Counted from the stretch's first letter, positions 10,001-16,586 are shown. The stretch: DNA of 19,696 bases from Pseudomonadota bacterium (GCA_015486505.1 WFRP01000285.1:1-19696), one strand, 5' to 3'. Numbers and translations are program-made. The notes: a model not told the origin generated them from the letters alone.

Positions 10001-13000
10001 CCGGATTTCCTGTAGTTGATTTTCCGTCAGCCGGTCGGCGTTTTCGTCAGTTTTAGTTTCAGCGGCTACTACAATATAGGCAACGAGAAAAGCGGTATCA
10101 GTAGACTGATCTTTTTGCAGAATGACACAGGCCCGGGAGATTTCGGGTTGTTCACAGAGTCCGGCTTCAATCTCACCGGGGTCGATGCGGAAACCGCGGA
10201 GTTTGATCTGGCGGTCAAGGCGGCCGAGAAATTCGATAACGCCATAGTCGGTCAAGCGCACCCGGTCGCCGGTGCGATAGAGCCGCAGGGCGTTTTTTTC
10301 AGTTGTTCTCAACCAGCCGCCGCCATTTTCAGCGCTCCAGAAACGGAAAGCCTGAGCCGTTAATTCCGGTTCATTGTAATAACCTTCCGCCAGGCACTGG
10401 CCGCCGATACAGAGCTCGCCCGGAACTCCCGGCGGTACGATTTTGCCGTTTTCGTTCAGGATGCGCAGGACCCGGCCCGGCAGCGGACGCCCGATGGGGG
10501 CCGCACTGGTGGCGCAGGCATTGATGTTGCTGGAGTGGACCCGAAAAATGGTGGCGGTAACCACGCCTTCGGTCGGGCCGTAGACATTGAGTAAAGGGGT
10601 TTTGCCGACCGGTGAGGCGAGCCACTGTTTGGCGACTTCCACCGGCAGGGCTTCGCCGCCGGTTAAAACATGTTTCAAGTTGCGGGGCGCAACCGCGGGG
10701 TGACGGTTCCAGTGGTCCAGCAGCTCCTTGATATAAAGTGGTGGCAGATCCAGAACCGTAAGCTGGAAGTCGCTGATTTTTTTGTGAAACTCGATTGCCG
10801 ACCACGGGTTTTCCCCGCGCATGACCAGCGTGGCCCCGGCGGCAAGAGCCGGGAAAATCTGTTCCAGCCCGGCGTCAAAAAAGATCGGGGCAAACTGCAG
10901 AACCCGGTCGGTGGGGGTCAGGTTGTAGCATTTGATACAGGCCCGGCAATGATTGCTAAAGGCCCGCCTGCCGACCAGAACCCCTTTCGGTTTGCCGCTG
11001 CTGCCGGAAGTATAGATGATATAGAGCGGATCATCAGCGGTTACCGCGACCGTTTTCGGGGGCCCGTTTTCAGAGGCGATATTTGCGGCTCTATCCTCAA
11101 GGTTGATAACGGGAACATCAGCCTCCCGGCAGGCGGCCGCCATGGCGTAATCATCACTGCTGGTGAGCAGCAGTTTAAGCTCGGCGGATTCCAGAATGTA
11201 GTGACAACGTGATTTGGGGGTTTTGGGGTCCAGCGGCACTAAAACCGCGCCGATCTTCATCAGAGCCAGAAGAGTCGGGACCAGGTCGATGGTCCGGGCG
11301 AGGGTGAGGCCGATATGGTCGCCTTGGTGCAGGCCGTGTTTTTGCAGGTATGCGGCCAGTTTCCGGGTGCGGTCGGCCAAATCGGCCCGGGTCAGGACGG
11401 TTTGCTCGAGAATTAACGCCGGTTCAAGCGGCGCTTCACTGCACCTTGCGGAGATCTCCTGATAAAGCCCCGGCCCGGTCTCGACCAGCGGCGCTCCCCG
11501 CAGGTTTTCACCGCTGGCCAGGCGCAGTTCCGCCGGGGTCATCTCCGGCAGGGTGGAGAGCCGGGCGTCGGGGTTTTTGACTATTCTCTGCAGCAGTTTA
11601 ACATAATGCGCTGTGATCCGGCTGACCGTTTCACTGTTGAAAAGATCCGTGCTGTATTCCAGCAGGCCGAGCATGCCGGTGGCCGTCGGTATCAATTCCA
11701 GGGTCAGATTGAAGATCGATATCCGGCGCGGCGGCAGCACCAGATTCAGAGTCATGTCCGGCAGCTGCAGGCTTTCGCTTAATTTTTCCTGCAGGGAAAA
11801 CATAACCTGGATCAGCGGTGAGCGGTTGCTGCGGCGTTCCAGGTTCAGTTTTCTGATTAGATAGTCGATGGGGACATCCTGATAGCTTAAGGCGGTGCCT
11901 ACTGCCTCCCGGACATTGTCGAGAAATTGTTTGAAGGTGGGGTCTCCGGCCATTGTCAACCGAACCGGTATGGTGTTGACGAAGTATCCGGCCAGGTGCT
12001 GGAGTTTCAGCTCTTCGCGACCGGCGGTTGGTATTCCGATAAGAATATCGTCTTCTCCGGTGTAATGCCGGATGAGGGTGCCGAAAGCGGCTAGCAGGAT
12101 GACAAAGGGAGTGAGACCGGTTGACTTTCTTAAAGCCTCAAGTTCCAAGACCAGATCAGATTCGATAAAAAAGGCTCCGGCCGCTCCGGCAAAAGACTGG
12201 GTTTCGGGGCCGGGTTTATCCGGAAACAGGTTAAGCTCATAACAACTACCGTCGAGGTGGTCAGCACAGGCGGCTATCTTTGTTTCCATCTCCCGACTTT
12301 CGAGGATCAGGTTTTGGCGGCGGCAAAATTCACTGTATTTAAGCGTTAACTCCGGCAGCCGGGGCGGACGTTTTTCGATGCCGGCTGTATAAAGCTCGGT
12401 CAGTTCACGGGTGATGATATCCAGAGACCAGGCGTCGGTGATTATATGATGAAAATTCAGGACGAGGAAATAAGCTGAGTCTTTTTCGCGGATCTTGATC
12501 AGGCGGGGAATAAAAAGCGGCCCCCGCTCCAGATCGAAGGCACGTCTGGTCTCATCTTCCATGAACCGGTCGATATCGTTTTCGTCGATCTCCTCGGCTT
12601 CGAGGGTCAGAGGTTCAGGCTCCTGCACCACCAGAATCGGTTCGCCGTCACGGTCGGGGAAGATGGTTCTTAAAATTTCGTGGCGTTCCTGGAGCTGTTC
12701 CAGAGCGGATTTCAGGATTTTAAGGTTCGGAGTGCCGCTAATTTCCCAGAACAGGGGCGAATTGTAGGCGTGGGCCTGTTCCCCTTCAAGTTTGTGGAGA
12801 AACCAGAGCCTCTTCTGCATATGGCTGGGAACTAAATCCGGGGATTCATTTCTGCTCCCGGCTGCTGCCGGTCGGCGAAATTTGAGCAGCTGCGTCAATG
12901 GGGCCTGAGGGAATTTTATGGTAAGTTCGATAAATTTCTTGAACTCTTCAATAAATTTTTCCGCAAATTCAGCGGTAAAATGTTGGCCGTTATAGGTCAG

Positions 13001-14527
13001 GCGGCAATGGCCGGCATCGGCTATGTCGATTTCAAGAAATAGATCGAGGCTGATATCCATTTTGGGGTGGGGCAGCGGCAGGGTTTGAACCCCGTCGAGG
13101 GCCCAGGGGAGCGTGCCGGACAGGGCGGCTTGATTAACCCCGACATTGAAAAGGTTGGCATCAAATTTATAACCCCGGGTTTTGCGTAAACGGGTTACGA
13201 AATCTTCAAAAAGGCAGCCCTGGTATTTTTTTGCCGCACGCCGCTGTTTTGCGGTTGCCCGCAGCAGATCGACAATTGTCGTGGTTTCCCGGATATCGAA
13301 ACGCAAAGGCATTCTGTCAACGAAAGGAGCGATGAGGTCTTTGCAGGCGGCCGGTCGGCGATTAATCGTATAGGTCAGCAGGCCGCTGCCGACTTCGGCG
13401 TAGTCGAACAGGAGCGCGGCAAAAGTTGAACTGTAGTAGAAAAAGGTTGTTGACTCACACGAATTCGCCAGCTTTTTAATCTGTTTAACAATTTCGTTGC
13501 CCAGTTTGAAAAAAAATTCCCGACGCAACGGCGGCTGACCGGTATCGATATAAGGCAGGGTAAGTTTGGGGTAAATATCCCGGCTCAACTCCATCAGATA
13601 ATCAGAGGCTGCGGCCTCAGCTTCCGGGTTGAAGATCCGGGGCTCCTGCTCAATATATTCGGCAAACGGAACCGCGGAGATGGGGCCGGGGTCCTCAAGG
13701 CGGCGCAGACGGTTGTAGATGTGACGCCACTGCTTAAGAAGATAAAAGCCAACGACTCCGTCAATGGCGATATGGTGGATGGCGAAAACAACAATATGAC
13801 GCTCCGGGGTGATGTTTATCAGCTTGAGCCGGCAGGGTGGTCTTTCGTTAAAGTTGTAGGGGCGCAGGGTGAAATCCGCAACTGATTCGCTTAGTTCTTC
13901 AGGCGAGAGGCGGCTGCCGTCGCTGATTTCGATTTCCGGTTCGCTGCCGGTGTCCGGAAAAATGTAAGCCCGGCCATTTTCATCTCCAGCAAAAATTGAG
14001 CGCAGCACTTCATGGCTTTTGACCAAAAGTTTAAATGCCGCAAGCAACTGTTCGGGATTAAGCGGGCCGATTATTTCGTAAGGAAGAGAGTAGTTGTCTT
14101 CGGAATTGTCGGGCCGGAACTGCCAGTTGTACCAGAATTTTTTCTGAAAGCGGGAGAGCGGCAGCCGGCGGCCGGGGTGAAGGTTCAGCGGGTTTTCCTG
14201 CGGTTCTATTTTGTTGTCGTTGCGGCGGGCTCCTTCAGCATGTTCCAGGCTTTCGGTCTGCGGCTCAGATGATGCGGCAACCAGCCCGGCCAATTCCAGG
14301 ATAGTGGGATTGGCGAAAAATTTTTCAACCTTGATTTTGACCCCGAACTCTTTCGCGATTGCCATGGTAAATTTTATGGCCAAGATGGAATTTCCGCCCC
14401 GGGAAAAAAAATCATCCTGCGGGCCGATATCATCTTGTAGGAGTAGCTCCTGGCAGATTCGGCAAAGTTGAGCACATATATTGTTAAGGCGCTGATTGGT
14501 GTTGGGGGGATTACTGGATGTTTTCAT
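1055..14527 (-). CDS. hybrid NRPS-PKS megasynthase, T-C-C-A-T-KS-KR-DH-T-C-A-AT
   Basis: A single protein of about 4490 residues that should build a short peptide-polyketide on phosphopantetheine arms. Approximate domain order by residue: T1 14-88, C1 122-555, C2 563-1000, A1 1035-1545, T2 1560-1625, KS 1656-2080, post-KS linker ending in YPFQRQRYW near 2210, KR to about 2700, DH 2725-3000, T3 3085-3157, C3 3180-3610, A2 3650-4145, AT 4165-4480. Carrier serines are Ser47, Ser1596 and Ser3121. No thioesterase or terminal reductase is present. The first carrier has no A domain, the last A domain has no carrier, and the AT sits at the very end rather than after KS. Start: the ATG at 14527 is preferred. 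A GTG at 14545 would overlap the upstream stop as GTGA, and the frame stays open to a TTG at 14593. It is the last gene of the proposed minus-strand operon. Family assignment is sure; the product is unknown. Confidence 0.97.
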   Translation of the reverse strand: MKTSSNPPNTNQRLNNICAQLCRICQELLLQDDIGPQDDFFSRGGNSILAIKFTMAIAKEFGVKIKVEKFFANPTILELAGLVAASSEPQTESLEHAEGARRNDNKIEPQENPLNLHPGRRLPLSRFQKKFWYNWQFRPDNSEDNYSLPYEIIGPLNPEQLLAAFKLLVKSHEVLRSIFAGDENGRAYIFPDTGSEPEIEISDGSRLSPEELSESVADFTLRPYNFNERPPCRLKLINITPERHIVVFAIHHIAIDGVVGFYLLKQWRHIYNRLRRLEDPGPISAVPFAEYIEQEPRIFNPEAEAAASDYLMELSRDIYPKLTLPYIDTGQPPLRREFFFKLGNEIVKQIKKLANSCESTTFFYYSSTFAALLFDYAEVGSGLLTYTINRRPAACKDLIAPFVDRMPLRFDIRETTTIVDLLRATAKQRRAAKKYQGCLFEDFVTRLRKTRGYKFDANLFNVGVNQAALSGTLPWALDGVQTLPLPHPKMDISLDLFLEIDIADAGHCRLTYNGQHFTAEFAEKFIEEFKKFIELTIKFPQAPLTQLLKFRRPAAAGSRNESPDLVPSHMQKRLWFLHKLEGEQAHAYNSPLFWEISGTPNLKILKSALEQLQERHEILRTIFPDRDGEPILVVQEPEPLTLEAEEIDENDIDRFMEDETRRAFDLERGPLFIPRLIKIREKDSAYFLVLNFHHIITDAWSLDIITRELTELYTAGIEKRPPRLPELTLKYSEFCRRQNLILESREMETKIAACADHLDGSCYELNLFPDKPGPETQSFAGAAGAFFIESDLVLELEALRKSTGLTPFVILLAAFGTLIRHYTGEDDILIGIPTAGREELKLQHLAGYFVNTIPVRLTMAGDPTFKQFLDNVREAVGTALSYQDVPIDYLIRKLNLERRSNRSPLIQVMFSLQEKLSESLQLPDMTLNLVLPPRRISIFNLTLELIPTATGMLGLLEYSTDLFNSETVSRITAHYVKLLQRIVKNPDARLSTLPEMTPAELRLASGENLRGAPLVETGPGLYQEISARCSEAPLEPALILEQTVLTRADLADRTRKLAAYLQKHGLHQGDHIGLTLARTIDLVPTLLALMKIGAVLVPLDPKTPKSRCHYILESAELKLLLTSSDDYAMAAACREADVPVINLEDRAANIASENGPPKTVAVTADDPLYIIYTSGSSGKPKGVLVGRRAFSNHCRACIKCYNLTPTDRVLQFAPIFFDAGLEQIFPALAAGATLVMRGENPWSAIEFHKKISDFQLTVLDLPPLYIKELLDHWNRHPAVAPRNLKHVLTGGEALPVEVAKQWLASPVGKTPLLNVYGPTEGVVTATIFRVHSSNINACATSAAPIGRPLPGRVLRILNENGKIVPPGVPGELCIGGQCLAEGYYNEPELTAQAFRFWSAENGGGWLRTTEKNALRLYRTGDRVRLTDYGVIEFLGRLDRQIKLRGFRIDPGEIEAGLCEQPEISRACVILQKDQSTDTAFLVAYIVVAAETKTDENADRLTENQLQEIRLRLQDRLPLYMVPQRLVSITEIPMTAAGKIDEKRLPRIALTRSSGEVNNLQRELSAAEQAVAEIWRELLQCGPVGPHDNFFDLGGHSLLILRLHARLTEQFGDQLEVVDLFRYPTVATQARALAGTGATHPQTAPAATPAAAKFETGEIAIIGMAGRLPGAEDLDSFWENLEAGVESITFFSRKELLEAGFSATQIDHPDFIAALGTLKDFDKFDAELFGFSPREASEMDPQHRLFLETAWHTLEHGGYDPLRYSGRIGVFAGCSLNSYLLNNLTAGNRLGNAMESYQLSMGNDKDFLPTKTSYKLNLRGPSLNINTACSTALTAIHTACKSLRTGECEMALAGGVSIQSSQISGHLYQANGIVSPDGHCRAFAEDAAGTVGGNGVGAVLLKPLAAALRDRDTIHAVIKGSALNNDGSAKVGFTAPGLAGQRNVILSALADAGVSAADISYVEAHGTGTRLGDPIEVKALTEAFRQESDQCGCCALGSVKSNIGHLDAAAGMPALFKTVAALKNRKIPATLHCQTPNPQLKLEQTPFFIPAATIDWDFGSRPRRAGISSFGMGGTNAHLIIEEGPATAPSSSGPGPWIFPFSAHTRKALDELIVAMGRYFAAHPDLNPADISYTLAQGRSLQKYRSAVICRSLEEAASLLQQNDSKRIAANHQVDEPLLKHYLTDWLTGKEVNWQTLFSGQERTRLPLPLYPFQRQRYWIDPAPAAAAANTDSGNPAARTKISDWFSVPSWHRAPAPRSREIEPAPLIILHTGSQVELQILKYLEPRFSELISFELDPLDNDKSDSTPDPLVTAGLETIFKQFSATSRLTILHLALLPSLARLPARMRLQYVKKMALTAVINLLETLNQSAGDLNTELIFIASELYQVQEDDIIIPEKLLVNGPAQVIPQEYRNLECRIFDLKLDNREQISAKNLALLELELAGEGRCRRTAFRNQRWEADFSRLNPARPAPAESWQKHLRDNGVYLINGGRGGIGLTLADAIVNNCRNPKIALLARSPLPERKLWSELLQKRDEKLNPADNELAAAAATSEIIRKIIQWEEQGATIITPTADVADSRQLQTAITRINRQFGPIHGLIHAAGVAGGKLIPQTDERELERVLRPKVDAILNLARIIDLGALDFTVFCSSLNSVLGGIGQLAYCAANAFLDAMAISCRGRGRVISIAWDSWKEVGMAVGALRAATKKSRPLPPVRSYPMDEIINTQALSPATDWAFGEHQIDNHYVLPGVAYLDLAYSSLDKSNFNSALRPIGFTDFTLLSPLSVTREKGGSSVNLRIGISRKRSANSNAVFAIHSADRKLRGNWIEHVQAQIHQPPPLPPRPDLENIKKRCRRDIAETSVDLTQGIRINAGRRWDFPVKAGFGQNEALAFMELPADLNSDLKFKPLHPALLDRATAFMLADFENGCDFMPFQFGSVDIYAPLTPGIISYSRYLPAESSAERLVFDITIMAPDGRILIEIKRYCLRKVAGNLSLSEKTTANSAPPKPDQTLKNLIANGISSAEGVAIFADSLEVKDEPVIYICTTGLDHELKRARSQEQNLELSALITQASAPTGTRQARPEMNTPFKKPTGTAETLMAKIWSELLGFARIGVDDDLFELGADSLIALQALSRFTNEFGVRLSIDRFFAAPTIAELCAAAKADETKETGVTQPSLQTAPTPEEFKPTPRQQSLWLLEQQIGPNPVYNLPIALKFKGELNITALRDAFSSLTRRHQALTTIFQNGDNGPLMKVLNDVEIPFHIEDISPIPEPERTVEFNLRVKKELSTPFQLNQGLLCRARLLIISPREYGFIITCHHIIVDGWSIGIMIEELTQLYQANLKGVEAKLPARTATFSDFVAWQNRLLNSDLNKREISFWREKLKDMPEISSMPSDRARPARQSFAGDSISFKISPALTARLKLRAQEFKTPLNNLLTTAFGLLISGYAGQKDIVIGTAMANRSPAEFATVVGLLAHIMPLRLDFSGEKSFAEQVQQTAAAARELVQHSRIPFERLLDELEIKREASHHPGYQTYFTLLPPLSELPQSPGLQQEWLEFKSEIAKFEFSLYMEERNGGLYAVMEFATALFAADSVKGWIRSFLHLLKSVAESGDRPITETQLISFHDRKRLAKWGKGETRKAVTTPLVERIKLQVIEHPNAPAIISAQGSLTYAELERFSDIVRESLQDSEPAEFIGICMERSATAVAAMLAVLKNNSAFIPFDPTQPEERLRFMIRNARLKKILVTDKTCAFIENVCRNDSEKGLQIINIEALPRESTTPANTLAAPAASAYNLDHPAYVIYTSGSTGQPKGVVVPHRGLLNLIDNFSRVAAMSNRDRIAQTASLAFDASIIEIWPGLCSGVCLHLVPQELLFDPPALRDWIIEQKISISPCSTAIMEMLLQLEWPERCELKMLYTGGDTLRVRPAPGLPFKTYNMYGPTENSVTTTGAFLTSTETRPPEIGKPFANIGCHLLRRSQDSLIPVPPGAPAELCISGRGLATGYLNDPERTAKNFLYWSPTTFKIGANQPDAIRIYKTGDHVRYRQDGNLEFIGRIDNQVKIRGFRIELGEIEQVLKRHAGVRDAVVITHGNTADNKRLAAFIIYREGKTVTDAKLLTHLQTLLPTYMIPADITAVESWPLLTSGKIDRRALSNLLNKPRQNRGEKRPLEKAGRTAFMFTGQGVTPVVSRELFQEPQFKKEITSCAEILAPYLGLDIIGLLRQDLSAPGKNSGNNPTENGPLSTRFIQPLLFAFEYALARMVIGHGIVPDIMIGHSIGEWVAATIAEVFSLEESLKLICKRGELMAAQPPGRMLAIPRPESEVLNFLENGLSLAAVNTPEQTVVSGPQAEIDQLAQVLQTANIQAVQLATTHAFHSEMMAPAMAGMAEAVSAGKRATPKIPFISNLTGKLITDEQAGSPEYWARHLRETVRFSDGLETLLTDKNLALLEIGPQPILVNLARRSPAYTRQPVFSCIDPVSDKSFSLHLEEIIKRLKLQS
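1088..2035 (-). other. C-terminal malonyl-type acyltransferase (AT) domain of the megasynthase
   Basis: A complete AT closes the protein: FTGQG near residue 4173, the nucleophile Ser4268 in GHSIGEW, Arg in KRGELM, and catalytic His4367 in HAFHS. HAFH at this place is the usual sign of malonyl-CoA rather than methylmalonyl-CoA use. It likely loads T3 for the PKS module, whose own AT is missing. In trans-AT systems such an AT is a separate protein. Here it is joined to an adenylation domain at the tail of the same chain. Confidence 0.88.
2048..4990 (-). other. megasynthase C3-A2 unit lacking its carrier
   Basis: C3 has a canonical HHIIVDGWS (His3313, His3314, Asp3318) and should join the T3-bound chain to an amino acid. 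A2 has TSGSTGQPKG, the FDAS core, YGPTE, YKTGD and a GKID lysine near 4138, so it looks active. The GrsA-aligned pocket reads D-A-I-P-Y-G-M-V-T-K, which I cannot match to a known substrate. A carrier should follow. Instead a linker of about 25 residues leads straight into the AT. The amino acid made by A2 must be loaded elsewhere, plausibly on T1 at the other end of the protein. Confidence 0.85.
5048..9586 (-). other. megasynthase PKS module KS-KR-DH-T3 without an AT in place
   Basis: KS has the full Cys-His-His set: Cys1828 in NTACSTAL, His1964 in VEAHGTGTRLGDP, His2004 in KSNIGHLDAAAG. About 130 residues after the KS end comes the YPFQRQRYW motif that normally follows an AT, so the AT of about 300 residues is missing here. 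KR has an NADPH loop (NGGRGGIG, near 2490) and Ser2647, Tyr2660, Asn2664. It lacks the LDD motif of B-type reductases. DH has His2736 and Asp2910 but deviates at flanking positions (HQIDNHYVLP, with Asn for Gly; no YGP motif). T3 carries ELGADSL (Ser3121). No enoylreductase is present, so an alpha,beta-unsaturated extension is expected if DH works. Confidence 0.85.
9638..12850 (-). other. megasynthase module C2-A1-T2
   Basis: C2 follows C1 directly. Its motif reads HHIITDAWS (His693, His694, Asp698): the catalytic His and Asp are present, but the usual Gly is Ala699. A1 has the ATP-binding TSGSSGKPKG, YGPTE, the YRTGD motif and the GKID lysine near residue 1538. Reading the pocket by alignment to GrsA gives D-A-E-D-L-G-V-V-T-K. 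This is close to codes known for Gln and Glu (DAQDLGVVDK, DAKDLGVVDK), so a polar Gln/Glu-like substrate is my tentative guess. T2 carries DLGGHSLL with Ser1596. The C-A-T order is standard. The C2 neighbour and the permuted context suggest C2 may act as the starter condensation domain. Confidence 0.85.
12863..14488 (-). other. megasynthase N-terminal T1-C1 unit
   Basis: The protein opens with a carrier domain carrying FFSRGGNSIL (Ser47 is the attachment site), followed by a condensation domain whose active motif HHIAIDG (His251, His252, Asp256) is intact. No adenylation domain precedes T1, so it must be charged by another domain. A2 at the far end of the same protein lacks a carrier and is the obvious partner. 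C1 has a condensation-type N-terminal motif (SRFQKKFW, KSHEVLRSIF). It does not show the epimerase-type HHxxxDGxSW pattern, so I read it as C rather than E. A terminal, chain-releasing C role is inference. Confidence 0.8.
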
Positions 14528-14541
14528 GGTTGGGGGAGGTC

Positions 14542-15705
14542 TCACTCCTGCTTCTTGGGGAGAAACTGAACAAAACCTTTTCCGGGAAGCCAACGTTTGC
14601 CGGCAGTTAAATTCTGTTTCAGGATGCCGTCGTGAGTATAAACAAATTTCAGGCCCAGAACTGAAAATTTAGAGTAGAGAATCGAGTGATAGAGGGATTC
14701 CGGCAGCAGATTCGGTGAGTTCAGGATAGCTTTTTTGAGCAGCATAATGGCGCTGTAACCCCAGATTGCAAAATTGTCCGGCCGGGTTTGGTATTTATCC
14801 CGGTATAGATGATCGAATCTTTGCAACTCCGGAGTGCGGCTGAAAGTCAGATCATAGGAGCTGCAGTAGGTATGCTGCATAATTTTCCGGTCATACTGGT
14901 TGTAGAAGATGGGAGTGTCGAAAATCTCGTTGCCGATAAATGGTTTGTCGTTTTTGGACCAGCGCGCATATTTTAAAAAATCAAAGATTTTTCTACTGTT
15001 GCCGAGAAATACGATGCCGTCGAAATCAGTATTTTCTATGTCGGAATAGATTTTCTCTATCTGAAATTTACCGTTAAATGGGTAGGTGGAAGTGATATCT
15101 ATCTCGGGCTCTTTTTTGATCTGGTAAAGGAAGAGTGATTTTAATCCCCGGCAGTAGATCGATTGCTGGTTGTAGAGCAGCGCTATTTTGTTCAGGCGCA
15201 GAGATTTGATGATTTCCTTAAGATTTTCTGCGTGATACATGTCCGGGTAACTGACTTCAAGCATCAGTTTTATGTTTCTTTTCATCAGCAGAGGATTGGT
15301 GCTGGATTGTAAAAACAGCATTCCGGTGGCTTGAAAAAGCGGGGCCAGGCGTTTTACCGTGTCTGTATTCAAGCCGCCGATGACGGCGGCAATGCGTGAA
15401 TTCCGGGCAAAATTCCAGACAATTGCTTTATCTGGGGTTTCTTTCGCGAAATGAGGTCGGATATGATAGGGAAAACTTTTGTCGCCTTCAAGCTCGGCCA
15501 GAGCCAGATTGAGGCCGTTAATGTAGCCCTGAACATCAGGATTCTGCGGCCAGAGCACACCGATATGTACATCACTTTGCGGTTGCAGCAAATAGAGATT
15601 GCGCTTATGCAGCAACCGTTCGGCATCAAAACTGAGGTAGTGAACCAGAGCCGCCAAGATGACGATAATGGTTAAAAGCCCAAGTTGAAGAAAGAATTTT
15701 TTCAC
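14542..15705 (-). CDS. membrane-anchored periplasmic-binding-protein-like protein (Peripla_BP_6 type)
   Basis: 387 residues from a GTG start. Residues 4-24 form one hydrophobic segment after KK. No lipobox cysteine follows, so the protein is probably anchored by an uncleaved signal with the rest in the periplasm. The body resembles the Leu/Ile/Val-binding receptor family of ABC and amide sensors: an N-terminal IGVLWPQNPDVQGYINGLNLAL, an AAVIGGLNTDTVKRLAPLFQ segment, then IALLYNQQSIYCRGL and GIVFLGNS, as in two-lobed type I binding folds. The gene begins 23 nt after the SPFH gene stop and ends 14 nt before the megasynthase ATG, so it is cotranscribed. No importer permease is nearby. It could bind the exported product or a precursor, or act as a sensor or immunity factor. 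The function is inferred from context only. Confidence 0.75.
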   Translation of the reverse strand: MKKFFLQLGLLTIIVILAALVHYLSFDAERLLHKRNLYLLQPQSDVHIGVLWPQNPDVQGYINGLNLALAELEGDKSFPYHIRPHFAKETPDKAIVWNFARNSRIAAVIGGLNTDTVKRLAPLFQATGMLFLQSSTNPLLMKRNIKLMLEVSYPDMYHAENLKEIIKSLRLNKIALLYNQQSIYCRGLKSLFLYQIKKEPEIDITSTYPFNGKFQIEKIYSDIENTDFDGIVFLGNSRKIFDFLKYARWSKNDKPFIGNEIFDTPIFYNQYDRKIMQHTYCSSYDLTFSRTPELQRFDHLYRDKYQTRPDNFAIWGYSAIMLLKKAILNSPNLLPESLYHSILYSKFSVLGLKFVYTHDGILKQNLTAGKRWLPGKGFVQFLPKKQE

Positions 15706-15728
15706 GAAACCATCTGCTTGTTTGAGGG

Positions 15729-16586
15729 TTATTGGTCGTTCAGGATTACTGGTAAACCGTTTTTGCCACTGCCGATAATGATGGTCTTGGTGTTGTCCGA
15801 CAGAGAGAGCTTGCGGGTTGCTTCGATCCCCTGCCAGGTCAAAATATCCGGTGAAAGAGATTTGGCCACAGTTTTATTGTAGAATTCTATCCCTCGAGCT
15901 TCAATCTCCTTGCGTAATTTTTCCTGTTTTTCGGCGTCTACGGAAAAAGCTTTCTGCGCGACCCGTTCTTTTTCCATAAGCTTGTTTTCGATAGCGTTGG
16001 TAATCGCTTTGGGCAGTGAAATACGTACCAGGTAGACATTTTTCATGTCCATGAAATTTTCGGCAAACTGGACTTTGGTCGCCAGATTAAGTTGGTTGAC
16101 AAAATTTTTCTGAGAGGAGAACACCGCTTCGGCGGACATCTGACCGGCAATGCTGCGAATATTGGCAACCGTCATCGGTCTGACAATTACTTCGGTGTAA
16201 TTCGGGCCGATATTTTTATGCAGTTGCGGGAGGTAATCTTTATCCAGCCTGAAATAGACCGCCATCTCAATATCGAGAGGCAGGCCGTTATTGGTCAGGG
16301 CAACGATGTTTGCCTTGAGGGTTTGCAGACGGCAGTCGTAAAGGTGCATTTTATCCCAGGGGAAAATGAAATGAATGCCTTCCTGATAGGTTTTATCCAT
16401 GCGGGTACCATTAAAAAAACGTTGCCATAAAACCCCGGCATAGCCGGACGGGATTGTAATAATAGAAAACTTTATGGTTATAACGAGAAGGATTGCCGCA
16501 AGTAAGCAACAGAGGATTTTGTAAACCGTATTGTCCTCTGCGGTACGTCGCCGATTTTTTTTTGTGGGCTTGTTTTTTTCACTCAT
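15729..16586 (-). CDS. SPFH/prohibitin-domain membrane protein
   Basis: 285 residues. A basic N-terminus is followed by one transmembrane segment (about 22-43). An SPFH domain then begins at the typical IPSGYAGVLWQRF and continues with the GIHFIFPWDKMHLYDCRLQT stretch. The C-terminal part is a charged helix (about 195-235) of the kind that drives prohibitin and stomatin oligomers, ending in TKTIIIGSGKNGLPVIL, also usual for prohibitins. Such proteins form rings or scaffolds in the membrane and often organise other membrane complexes. It starts 2 nt after the stop of the exporter gene, so the two are tightly coupled. A scaffold for the exporter or megasynthase at the membrane is a reasonable inference; no direct evidence is visible. 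Confidence 0.85.
   Translation of the reverse strand: MSEKNKPTKKNRRRTAEDNTVYKILCCLLAAILLVITIKFSIITIPSGYAGVLWQRFFNGTRMDKTYQEGIHFIFPWDKMHLYDCRLQTLKANIVALTNNGLPLDIEMAVYFRLDKDYLPQLHKNIGPNYTEVIVRPMTVANIRSIAGQMSAEAVFSSQKNFVNQLNLATKVQFAENFMDMKNVYLVRISLPKAITNAIENKLMEKERVAQKAFSVDAEKQEKLRKEIEARGIEFYNKTVAKSLSPDILTWQGIEATRKLSLSDNTKTIIIGSGKNGLPVILNDQ

Noticed and set aside
10670..11212. Plus-strand open frame of 180 codons
   Set aside because: Antisense shadow of the A1 domain; no recognisable domain or ribosome site.
12863..14200. C1 read as an epimerization domain (T-E-C order)
   Set aside because: The active motif continues HHIAIDGVVGF rather than the epimerase-type HHxxxDGxSW, and the NRRPAACKDLIAPFVDRMPLR region fits condensation domains better.
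14528..14593. Longer N-terminus of the megasynthase from a TTG
   Set aside because: It would overlap the binding-protein gene by about 50 bp and adds residues unlike a carrier domain; the ATG at 14527 (or GTG at 14545) is more credible.
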